This document shows, one piece after another, positions 1 to 5,391 of a DNA stretch of 5,434 nucleotides; within the stretch, counting starts at the first letter, position 1, and the number at the start of each line of letters is the position of its first letter. The position numbers and the translations under genes were made by a program. The DNA comes from Candidatus Omnitrophota bacterium (GTDB lineage: Bacteria; Omnitrophota; Gorgyraeia; 2-01-FULL-45-10): the NCBI GenBank assembly GCA_026387115.1, contig JAPLMI010000032.1, forward strand, positions 1-5,434, in the 5' to 3' direction. Below the pieces are notes generated by a model. That model saw nothing but the letters and a program-made list of their open reading frames with translations. It ran no database searches and was not told the origin of the DNA.

Positions 1-507
1 ATCAAGCCCCAGAAGGACCTTTATCTCCCCGACTTCCATTATCTCTCTTTCCAATAACTTCTCCGCCAATGTCTTCAGCTTGTCCTTATGTCTTTCGAGC
101 TCGTCTTTCGCGCGTTTATAGCAATCGTCGATTATCTTGCGGACTTCCTGGTCTATCAACAGGGCCGTTTGGTCGCTATAGTTGCGTTCTTCGATGAGAT
201 CCCGGCCAAGAAACACCTGCTCTTCCCTGTGGCCGAACGTGAGGTGGCCCATTTTTTCGCTCATGCCGAAGCGCGTCACCATCTTGCGCGCAAGCGCCGT
301 GGAGATTTCAAGGTCATTTTGCGCGCCGGTTGATAATTCGTTAAATGTTATCTCTTCGCTCACCCTGCCGCCGAGAAGTCCGGTAATCCTTCCGAGCAGC
401 TCTTCTTTCGTAACTATATATCTGTCTTCCAGCGGCAGCCGAATGGTATAGCCGAGCGCCATTCCGCGCGGCAGTACCGAAACTTTGTGCAGGGGGTCAG
501 CGCCGTT
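1..507 (-). pseudogene. ftsH: FtsH C-terminal part: M41-type protease domain remnant lacking HEXXH, partial at window edge
   Basis: Read from 507 down to 1, this frame is open for 169 codons and is unmistakably the FtsH protease domain. It starts NGADPLHKVSVLPRG, then has GYT, LLGGRVSEE, the STGAQNDLE motif with the Asp (bases 313-315) that is the third zinc ligand in the family, GMSEKMG, and the C-terminal helical region reaching EVGEIKVLLGLD at the window edge. It is displaced relative to the ATPase frame: codon GTA (509-507, Val426) and codon AAC (507-505) share one base. Compared with known FtsH, about 24 residues between KSKV and NGADP are absent, the part that carries the HEXXH catalytic motif. 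No HEAGH-like codons occur in any frame near the joint. The simplest reading is an out-of-frame deletion of roughly 73 bp, real or from assembly. If translated at all, it would need its own start, such as ATG at 462. Confidence 0.88.
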
Positions 508-1784
508 ACTTTTGACTTCCTTTCAGGGCCCGCCATTACCCGCTCCATCGACTCCTGCAATTCCTCCATCGTAACGGATTCCTTGCTGCGCCTCGCGGCC
601 AAAAGCGCCGCTTCGTTCACGAGATTCGCGAGGTCCGCTCCGGAGAAACCCGGCGTTTGGCGCGCTATCGTTTTAAGATCCGCCTCTTTATGGAGCTTGA
701 CATTCTTGGCGTGGACTTTCAGTATCGCCTCTCTGCCATTAAGGTCCGGCATGTCGATCACGATCTGCCTGTCGAATCTCCCCGGGCGTAAAAGAGCCGG
801 GTCAAGAACGTCGGGCCTATTCGTAGCGGCGATCAGGATTACCCCTTCCTGGGTGTTGAACCCGTCCATCTCGACAAGGAGCGCGTTCAGCGTCTGTTCC
901 CTCTCGTCATGCCCGCCGCCTATGCCGGCAAAACGCTGCCTTCCGACGGCGTCGATCTCGTCGATAAATATGATCGCGCCGTGGCCGGATGTTTTTGCGG
1001 ATTTCTTCGCCTGTTCAAAAAGATCGCGCACCCTGGAGGCGCCGACGCCGACAAACATCTCCACGAAGTCCGAACCGGATATCGACAGGAATGGTACGTT
1101 CGCCTCGCCGGCGACCGCTTTGGCAAGAAGCGTCTTTCCCGTTCCCGGGGGCCCCATCAATAAAACGCCCTTCGGAATTTTCCCGCCGAGTCTCTGGAAT
1201 TTCTTCGGGTCCTTCAAAAATTCGATTATTTCTTTAAGCTCTTCTTTCGCCTCGTCTACACCGGCAACATTCTCGAACGTTATTTTCAAGGCCTGGCCTG
1301 ATGCCAGGACAGCTTTCGATTTACCAAAAGACCAGACCCTGCCCGCGCCCCCACCCGGCGACCTGTAGGCGAACATCCACAGAAATAGTATGAAGAGGAC
1401 CATCGGCCCAAGCGAATAAAAAAGATTCATCCATAAGGTCTTCGGCGGCCTTATATCAAAGTTCGGAATATTTTCCCGCAAAAGCCTCACAAGGTCCTGG
1501 TCGTTTTCCGGGATATTCACCATGAATTTCGTGCCGTCGGCAAGCTCGCCCTTTATAAGATTATCGGTCTTGATGCAGGATTTTATCTTATTGGCTGTGG
1601 GATTTTCTTTGAGGGCCCCAAAGAACTTCGAGTAGGTTAATTCCTGGACCGGCTTCTCGATATTCTGGCCGACCGTATTGAAGACCCACATCAATCCTAG
1701 AACTATGAAGAGCCAGATCACGAAATTCGAGCCGTTCTTCGGCGGCTCGTATGTTCTCTTTGGTCGACTTTTTTTCTTATCCAT
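414..1784 (-). CDS. ftsH: FtsH N-terminal part: membrane anchor and AAA+ ATPase, frame lost before the protease domain
   Basis: FtsH is a membrane-bound, ATP-driven zinc metalloprotease that degrades unassembled membrane proteins and some regulators. Residues 21-38 form a first membrane segment, about 39-118 an extracytoplasmic region and about 120-140 a second membrane segment. The AAA domain follows: Walker A GPPGTGKT (211-218), pore motif FVGVG (244-248), Walker B IIFIDE (271-276) and the second region of homology (321-339, ending GRFDR). The segment before Walker B (KKSAKTSGHGA, 260-270) is a few residues longer than in E. coli-type FtsH. Authentic sequence ends at KSKV (residue 426, base 507). 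The last 30 residues are out of frame and lack FtsH character, and the stop falls at 414. Start ATG at 1784 is supported by AAGGAG 11 nt upstream. The promoter candidate lies at 1821-1849, and tilS is just upstream. Identity is certain. Whether the truncation is biological or a sequencing or assembly error is not settled. Confidence 0.93.
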   Translation of the reverse strand: MDKKKSRPKRTYEPPKNGSNFVIWLFIVLGLMWVFNTVGQNIEKPVQELTYSKFFGALKENPTANKIKSCIKTDNLIKGELADGTKFMVNIPENDQDLVRLLRENIPNFDIRPPKTLWMNLFYSLGPMVLFILFLWMFAYRSPGGGAGRVWSFGKSKAVLASGQALKITFENVAGVDEAKEELKEIIEFLKDPKKFQRLGGKIPKGVLLMGPPGTGKTLLAKAVAGEANVPFLSISGSDFVEMFVGVGASRVRDLFEQAKKSAKTSGHGAIIFIDEIDAVGRQRFAGIGGGHDEREQTLNALLVEMDGFNTQEGVILIAATNRPDVLDPALLRPGRFDRQIVIDMPDLNGREAILKVHAKNVKLHKEADLKTIARQTPGFSGADLANLVNEAALLAARRSKESVTMEELQESMERVMAGPERKSKVTALTPCTKFRYCRAEWRSAIPFGCRWKTDI

Positions 1785-1820
1785 TAAAGTTTACGCTCCT
1801 TTTTACAATACAGGGGTTGT

Positions 1821-1849
1821 ATTTTAGCAAAATAATACCGATAAGACAA
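1821..1849 (-). promoter_or_regulatory. Candidate sigma70 promoter for ftsH
   Basis: On the minus strand a TTGTCT -35 box (1849-1844; 4 of 6 consensus) is followed after 17 nt by TAAAAT (1826-1821; 5 of 6) with an extended -10 TGC just before it. Transcription would start near 1814, giving a leader of about 30 nt that contains the ftsH AAGGAG ribosome site. The -35 box begins 2 nt after the tilS stop codon, so ftsH could be expressed independently of the upstream genes as well as by read-through. This is a match by eye only. Confidence 0.42.
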
Positions 1850-1851
1850 GC

Positions 1852-2850
1852 TTATATTCTGGAGAAGGTGAGGGCCTTATCTGTTCTCGTAACGCGCACA
1901 CCGCCCGGCAGGTGGACGGAACTCCCTTTACCTTTACGCCTCACAAGAGCCTCCATCTCTTTCCAATGCCTGAATGACAGCTTCTTTACCAGCCCGCCCG
2001 ATTTATCGAGCATATCCCGCAATATCTCTTTCTGGATAGCCCTGGGCTGAATAATGATATCTTTAAGGTCGACCTCGGCCGTTTTTTCTGTTAAGCCCGT
2101 CCTCGCAATCCCCGCCTTTGATTTCTCGGTTGTGATAAATTCGAGGTCCTCTCTCAGATGTTCGGCCAGACTGAAGAGCGACCTTTTGAGCCGCGGATTA
2201 TATTTTTCAAGAAAAGGGACAACCTCTCTTCTTACGACATTCCTGAAATATTTATCCTCCAGGTTCGTCCTGTCTATCCTGTAAGGGATGCCGGCGTCGT
2301 GCAGACAGCGCAGGATTTCGATCTTTTCCAGCTCCGCGAGCGGCCTTATGATCCTTAAACCTTCCCAATTTCTGGCCGGGGATATGCCGACGATCCCTTT
2401 AAGGGAGGAGCCTTTTATAAAGCGCATGAGCATCGTCTCTGCCTGGTCGTCAAGCGTGTGGCCTGTAGCGACTACGGTTGCGGAAGCAATTCTTGCGGCT
2501 TCTTTGAAAAATTTATACCTCTCGTCCCGCGCGGCTTCCTCCATTGAAAATTCTTTGGGCTTCGAGTCTTTTAAGCCTATCCTTTTATGGACGAATTTTA
2601 ATCCGAGCTCCCGGGCGATCCCTTTTACAAATAACGAATCTTCTTCGGATTCCTCATCTCTTATGCCATGGTCTAAATTACAGACGGTTATCTCTCTTAT
2701 TTTAAGTTTTCTCTTTAACTTATTTAAGGCATGCAGCATAAAGACGGAGTCCGGCCCGCCCGATACTGCCGCCAGAATCGTCTCTCCCGGCTTAAGCATC
2801 TCGTAATTCCTTATCGTCTTCAAGGCTCTCTCTATCAGGACTTCGCGCAT
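1852..2850 (-). CDS. tilS: tRNA(Ile)-lysidine synthetase TilS (short form)
   Basis: TilS ligates lysine to C34 of the CAT-anticodon tRNA-Ile using ATP. The resulting lysidine makes the tRNA read AUA and accept isoleucine, an essential step in most bacteria. The 332-residue protein shows the N-type ATP-pyrophosphatase loop SGGPDS (30-35), LDHGIRDEE (59-67), the EEAARDERY signature (104-112), ATGHTLDDQAETMLMR (128-143) and the RNVVRREVVPFL segment (203-214). A short C-terminal region ending near 330 follows. The length matches short TilS forms such as that of Aquifex rather than the E. coli protein of about 430 residues, which has an extra C-terminal domain. The ATG lies only 4 nt after the stop of the GH3 gene and has no strong Shine-Dalgarno of its own, which suggests translational coupling. 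ftsH follows 67 nt downstream, a common neighbourhood. Confidence 0.96.
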   Translation of the reverse strand: MREVLIERALKTIRNYEMLKPGETILAAVSGGPDSVFMLHALNKLKRKLKIREITVCNLDHGIRDEESEEDSLFVKGIARELGLKFVHKRIGLKDSKPKEFSMEEAARDERYKFFKEAARIASATVVATGHTLDDQAETMLMRFIKGSSLKGIVGISPARNWEGLRIIRPLAELEKIEILRCLHDAGIPYRIDRTNLEDKYFRNVVRREVVPFLEKYNPRLKRSLFSLAEHLREDLEFITTEKSKAGIARTGLTEKTAEVDLKDIIIQPRAIQKEILRDMLDKSGGLVKKLSFRHWKEMEALVRRKGKGSSVHLPGGVRVTRTDKALTFSRI

Positions 2851-2854
2851 AGTC

Positions 2855-4516
2855 TTAATCCATCGTTACTTCCAGGGCAACGTCGAAATTGTTTACGAAT
2901 TCGGGGTCGGCTGTAAGCTCAGGCGCCTTGAACTGGCTGTCGTGGGCGCCCTGGCGGATCTTCTTTGCCCGGTACTTTTCAAAACTGCCTTTATTTAAAA
3001 TCTTTAGAACGGGCGAATTCAAAATTTGCGCCTGCCTGGCATAATCGTATTCCCTGTTTTGATTTCGCAGCTCGTTGTCTATCGAGATAAGAAGTTCCTT
3101 GCCGGAAACCGGGGGCCTCGCGTCGTCAAATTCAATAAGAAATACGTACCGCGGCGGCATGTCCCACTGCACGGCCGTTGAAAATAGCGCCAGTGACAGG
3201 TTATATTTTTCGACCACACTATTGATGGCCGCATTGACCTGGGATTCGTAAAGTTTCTCCCCCGCCAGGCTCGTGGCATTGTGGCCTTTCTGCAAAAATT
3301 CTATCACAGGGGTTTTATTGAAGAATCCGTCTACGATGATCACGTCATCTATGTTGTAACGGTACAACCCGCCCGGGGTGGTCACAACCAGAAGATACTC
3401 CCTGCCCTTTTCAAGTTGATCGCATAAAAGAACCCTCTTGTCAGGTTTATCCATATCCTCGCGCGGAATGAATTCGTAAAAGTTCGTCTTTATCGCCAGC
3501 ACGCCTCCCGCGCCTTCATCGCTGGTGGGAATGGAGCTGCGCGTTTCCGTGGAAAGGCATCCCATATCCCTCGTCGGAACGTCGCCGAAGTATTGGGGCA
3601 GTTCTTTAAGATATAATTTTACGGTCCCGCCCTTCCAGCATTCGATGAGCTCTAGATTCGACCAGAAGTATTTCGGCAGAAGCTCGTCTTTAGCTTCCAA
3701 TATGCTCTTCAATTCTTTCGCCCTGTCCGGATTGGGCCTGAACCGGCCTTCGAGAGCCTTTCTTGTCTTGGCGGGAACATTCAAACTCCTATTGAGCGTG
3801 CCCTTGCCGATATCGTCAATAATGTCATTTTGCCAGGCCTTGATCTTCTGGCATAAGATTATGAGCGTGCTTGGATTGAGCGTCGCGACCGTCGTGATAT
3901 TCTTTTCTTCAAGCCCTATTCTGAGTATGCAGTAGTATCTGGTCTCGAAATCCTCAATATCATAAACTTCTTTGGGAAGAACGTAGATATGCTTTATCGC
4001 GAACGGCAGATTTTTATACGCGTGGCCGGTCTCCGCGCCGAATATGAGGCCCGACTCGGTAACACCCTCTTTCTCCGGGCTTATTATCGCCAGGACCTTG
4101 CCGTCCGTTATTCCGGGATGGTCTCGCGTGATATAATACGTCCACAACCCCATCAGCGCGGCTTTTCGCTTTTGAGAAAATTTTGTAACGGGGATCAGCT
4201 TGGGCTTGTTCGTCGTCCCGCTCGTGGCGCCGAAAAAGATGGGGTGATCGACTGTAAGTATGTTCTGTTCGCCCCTCGCCATCCTGCTGATATAGGGGCG
4301 CAGTGTCTCGCAAACGGCCAAAGGCACAAGCCTCTGATAATCGCTTATGGAGCGGACTTTTGAGAAATTGTAAAGCCTGCCGTATTCCGTATTCTTATTG
4401 CGGTAAACGTACTCTAACAGTACCTTCTTCTGAAACTTGAGCGGATCTCTCGTGGATATTTCGAATGCCTTTGCCCTGAAGGCCAAGCACTTAAGGGCAA
4501 GACGCGCGATATTCAT
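2855..4516 (-). CDS. GH3-family acyl-adenylating enzyme (putative acyl-amido synthetase)
   Basis: The 553-residue protein is a full-length member of the GH3 family (Pfam GH3 auxin-responsive promoter). Its plant members adenylate hormones such as auxin or jasmonate and join them to amino acids. The visible family signatures are the nucleotide-binding loop ATSGTTNKPK (97-106, equivalent to plant SSGTSxGxxK), LSTE (321-324, at the place of plant YASSE) and LYRYNIDDVI (384-393, equivalent to YRxGDV). A C-terminal domain includes GEKLYESQVNAAI (419-431) and GSFEKYR to QFKAP (510-531), which resembles the family's C-terminal lysine region. There is no signal peptide or clear membrane segment, so it is probably cytosolic. 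It starts 21 nt after the PilZ gene and ends 4 nt before tilS. The Shine-Dalgarno is weak (AAGAGAT, about 12 nt upstream), but the ATG gives the usual family N-terminus. The substrate cannot be read from sequence. An auxin-related role should not be assumed in a bacterium. Confidence 0.9.
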   Translation of the reverse strand: MNIARLALKCLAFRAKAFEISTRDPLKFQKKVLLEYVYRNKNTEYGRLYNFSKVRSISDYQRLVPLAVCETLRPYISRMARGEQNILTVDHPIFFGATSGTTNKPKLIPVTKFSQKRKAALMGLWTYYITRDHPGITDGKVLAIISPEKEGVTESGLIFGAETGHAYKNLPFAIKHIYVLPKEVYDIEDFETRYYCILRIGLEEKNITTVATLNPSTLIILCQKIKAWQNDIIDDIGKGTLNRSLNVPAKTRKALEGRFRPNPDRAKELKSILEAKDELLPKYFWSNLELIECWKGGTVKLYLKELPQYFGDVPTRDMGCLSTETRSSIPTSDEGAGGVLAIKTNFYEFIPREDMDKPDKRVLLCDQLEKGREYLLVVTTPGGLYRYNIDDVIIVDGFFNKTPVIEFLQKGHNATSLAGEKLYESQVNAAINSVVEKYNLSLALFSTAVQWDMPPRYVFLIEFDDARPPVSGKELLISIDNELRNQNREYDYARQAQILNSPVLKILNKGSFEKYRAKKIRQGAHDSQFKAPELTADPEFVNNFDVALEVTMD

Positions 4517-4537
4517 CTATGCGGACCGATCTCTTGA

Positions 4538-4927
4538 CTACTTCAGTAAATTTTTTACGCCCTTTGGCAATTTATCCGTTTTTCTGACGAACGCCACTCC
4601 GACATCGTAAAGCCCGTTATCGGATTCTTCTATGCGCACCACCTTGCCAATCATTCTGTTTTCGACCATGAGCGCGCGTTTTTCGATCTCCTGACAGATA
4701 CGGCTCGTCCTGTAGTCAAGGTCGAGCACGAGTATGCTCGATATCTCCGGCAGGAAACTCGACGTAAATAGAACGCCTGAAACGCTCAGGTTTTTCGATA
4801 CGGCGTCGACAAGCTTCGATGATAGGCTCTTGCCGCCCGCGGGATTCAGCACCTTATACTGAACCGGCGCCTCATGCTGATACCTGAAAAACTCCCTTTT
4901 CTCTTTCCCCGCGTAATTCTCTGCCAT
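4538..4927 (-). CDS. PilZ-domain protein, probable c-di-GMP receptor
   Basis: This 129-residue protein is essentially a single PilZ domain, the common bacterial sensor of cyclic di-GMP. Both ligand-binding elements are present: RxxxR as REFFR (11-15) and (D/N)xSxxG as NLSVSG (46-51). A beta-rich body follows, with MIGKVVRIEESDNGLYDVGVAFV (92-114) typical of the domain's last strands. There is no attached output domain, membrane segment or signal peptide, so it would act in the cytosol by binding a partner. I chose the ATG at 4927 because AGAGGGGGA lies just upstream (4939-4931). A TTG at 4948 would add seven residues, but it falls inside a hairpin arm and would make the Shine-Dalgarno coding. 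The GH3 gene follows after 21 nt, so the two are probably co-transcribed. The pathway it controls is unknown. Confidence 0.88.
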   Translation of the reverse strand: MAENYAGKEKREFFRYQHEAPVQYKVLNPAGGKSLSSKLVDAVSKNLSVSGVLFTSSFLPEISSILVLDLDYRTSRICQEIEKRALMVENRMIGKVVRIEESDNGLYDVGVAFVRKTDKLPKGVKNLLK

Positions 4928-4940
4928 ACTTCCCCCTCTT
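4928..4940 (-). promoter_or_regulatory. Ribosome binding site that decides the PilZ start
   Basis: The minus strand reads AAGAGGGGGAAGT directly before ATG at 4927. The purine run AGAGG-GGGA is a strong Shine-Dalgarno at 4-7 nt spacing. It supports ATG 4927 over the upstream in-frame TTG at 4948, which has only the hairpin in front of it. Confidence 0.65.
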
Positions 4941-4945
4941 TCTGC

Positions 4946-4967
4946 CAATTTTGCGATAGCAAAATTG
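4946..4967. repeat. Perfect 9-bp hairpin upstream of the PilZ ribosome binding site
   Basis: CAATTTTGC (4946-4954) and GCAAAATTG (4959-4967) are exact reverse complements around a 4-nt loop. In the PilZ transcript the stem ends about 6 nt before the Shine-Dalgarno purine run. There is no T-run on either side, so it is not an intrinsic terminator. It is the outer hairpin on one side of the larger palindromic element. Confidence 0.75.
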
Positions 4968-5096
4968 ATCCTGAGGATGCGACGAACAGGAGCATCCGAA
5001 GGACCTTTAGCATCCGAAGCACTTTTGCTGCGTAAATTGATATAGGTCCTTCGTCGGCCTACTCTCTAACTCCAGCCTCCTCAGGATCAAATTTGC
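4959..5096. repeat. 138-bp palindromic (MITE- or REP-like) intergenic element
   Basis: The ends are 19-bp inverted repeats with one mismatch: GCAAAATTGATCCTGAGGA (4959-4977) and the complement of GCAAATTTGATCCTGAGGA (5096-5078). A second, inner pair CGAAGGACCT (4997-5006) / AGGTCCTTCG (5044-5053) is exact. Inside are a direct repeat AGCATCCGAAG (4991-5001 and 5009-5019) and an imperfect copy of the end motif (CACTTTTGC then GTAAATTGAT, 5020-5041). The element fills almost the whole gap between tRNA-Met and the PilZ gene and has no coding potential. No clear target-site duplication is visible. The structure resembles a non-autonomous palindromic repeat scattered between genes, but its copy number cannot be judged from one window. 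Confidence 0.68.
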
Positions 5097-5120
5097 CTTA
5101 ATTAATCTCTGGCAAATTTG
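5088..5120. repeat. 10-bp hairpin immediately 3' of tRNA-Met, overlapping its CCA end
   Basis: CAAATTTGCC (5088-5097) and GGCAAATTTG (5111-5120) are exact reverse complements with a 13-nt loop that contains the palindrome TTAATTAA. In the tRNA transcript the first stem strand begins with the last C and A of the encoded CCA. The stem is AT-rich and lacks a following U-run, so an intrinsic terminator is unlikely. The other arm is shared with the end of the 138-bp element, so the two structures are alternatives or nested. Confidence 0.7.
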
Positions 5121-5195
5121 GTAGCGGGGACTGGATTTGAACCAGTGACACGCCGGGTATGAGCCGACTGCTCTGCCAGACTGAGCTACCCCGCC
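5119..5195 (-). tRNA. tRNA-Met (anticodon CAT), elongator type
   Basis: The 77-nt gene folds as a full cloverleaf. The acceptor is GGCGGGG / CCCCGCT (six Watson-Crick pairs plus a G1-U72 wobble), the D arm is GCTC...GAGC with GG in the loop, and the anticodon stem is GTCGG / CCGGC around CTCATAC. The variable loop is GTGTC, the T arm is ACTGG-TTCAAAT-CCAGT, the discriminator is A and CCA is encoded. The anticodon CAT lies at 5161-5159. It is not an initiator: there is no mismatch at 1-72 of the C-A kind, and the three G-C pairs next to the anticodon loop are incomplete (C29-G41). The overall wording matches bacterial elongator tRNA-Met genes better than the lysidine-modified tRNA-Ile(CAT), although anticodon alone cannot separate those two. 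It is transcribed toward the PilZ gene from the promoter at 5315-5343. Confidence 0.93.
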
Positions 5196-5196
5196 A

Positions 5197-5215
5197 TGTA
5201 ACCCTTCGGGTTACA
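5197..5215. repeat. 8-bp hairpin 1 nt upstream of tRNA-Met
   Basis: TGTAACCC (5197-5204) pairs exactly with GGGTTACA (5208-5215) around a 3-nt loop. One base separates it from tRNA position 1. It has no T-run on either strand, so it is more likely a leader structure at the RNase P cleavage side than a terminator. Confidence 0.65.
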
Positions 5216-5314
5216 GATAGTTGTATCAAAACCTCCGAAATCGAAAATCTCACCGAGCAGTTATCACGCCCCAACTATTCGACGAGAACATTAATCTGTT
5301 TCAAATTCGTGCCG
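5216..5314 (-). other. tRNA-Met leader and gene-free stretch
   Basis: This stretch lies between the promoter and the leader hairpin. The only structure I see is a 7-bp inverted repeat, ATAGTTG (5217-5223) / CAACTAT (5272-5278), enclosing 48 nt. A 13-codon open frame on the minus strand (ATG at 5291 to TGA at 5250) has no ribosome site. No second tRNA or known RNA family is recognisable. Confidence 0.35.
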
Positions 5315-5343
5315 ATTATATCACAAATTACTACTGTTAGCAA
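5315..5343 (-). promoter_or_regulatory. Strong sigma70 promoter for tRNA-Met and possibly the downstream genes
   Basis: The minus strand has TTGCTA (5343-5338; 4 of 6), a 17-nt spacer and a perfect TATAAT (5320-5315) preceded by the extended -10 TGA. The bases after the -10 box are GC-rich (CGGCACG), as is typical of growth-regulated stable-RNA promoters. Transcription would begin near 5308, leaving a leader of about 112 nt before the tRNA. No equally good promoter is visible between the tRNA and the PilZ gene. Confidence 0.62.
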
Positions 5344-5391
5344 CCCTGTAATGCCGAACCGTTATGGAGAAGATGTTAGAGGGTGTTTTTA

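Noticed and set aside
414..530. Programmed frameshift in ftsH
   Set aside because: No slippery run is present at the joint. A frameshift would not restore the missing HEXXH residues, so a deletion explains the data better.
487..1368. 293-codon open frame on the plus strand opposite ftsH
   Set aside because: It is the antisense shadow of the highly conserved AAA domain. Its protein shows no family features, while the minus strand has Walker A, Walker B and SRH motifs in place.
2288..2806. 172-codon plus-strand open frame opposite tilS
   Set aside because: It mirrors the tilS coding frame, is serine-rich low-complexity translation and has no ribosome binding site.
3525..3935. 136-codon plus-strand open frame opposite the GH3 gene, and a similar one at 3989-4363
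   Set aside because: Both lie wholly inside the GH3 gene on the other strand and show no recognisable domain.
4959..5096. CRISPR repeat or array
   Set aside because: There is only one palindromic unit with nested arms and one short direct repeat, with no regular repeat-spacer series.
5197..5215. Intrinsic terminator 5' of the tRNA
   Set aside because: The hairpin is strong but neither strand has a following T-run, and it sits between a strong promoter and the tRNA it should serve.
5224..5260. Second promoter close to the tRNA (TGATACAAC extended -10-like)
   Set aside because: The -10 matches only 4 of 6 bases and no -35 lies at suitable spacing. The site at 5315-5343 is far better.
5250..5291. 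13-codon leader peptide on the minus strand in the tRNA leader
   Set aside because: It has no Shine-Dalgarno, no regulatory codon run and no downstream protein gene close enough to attenuate.
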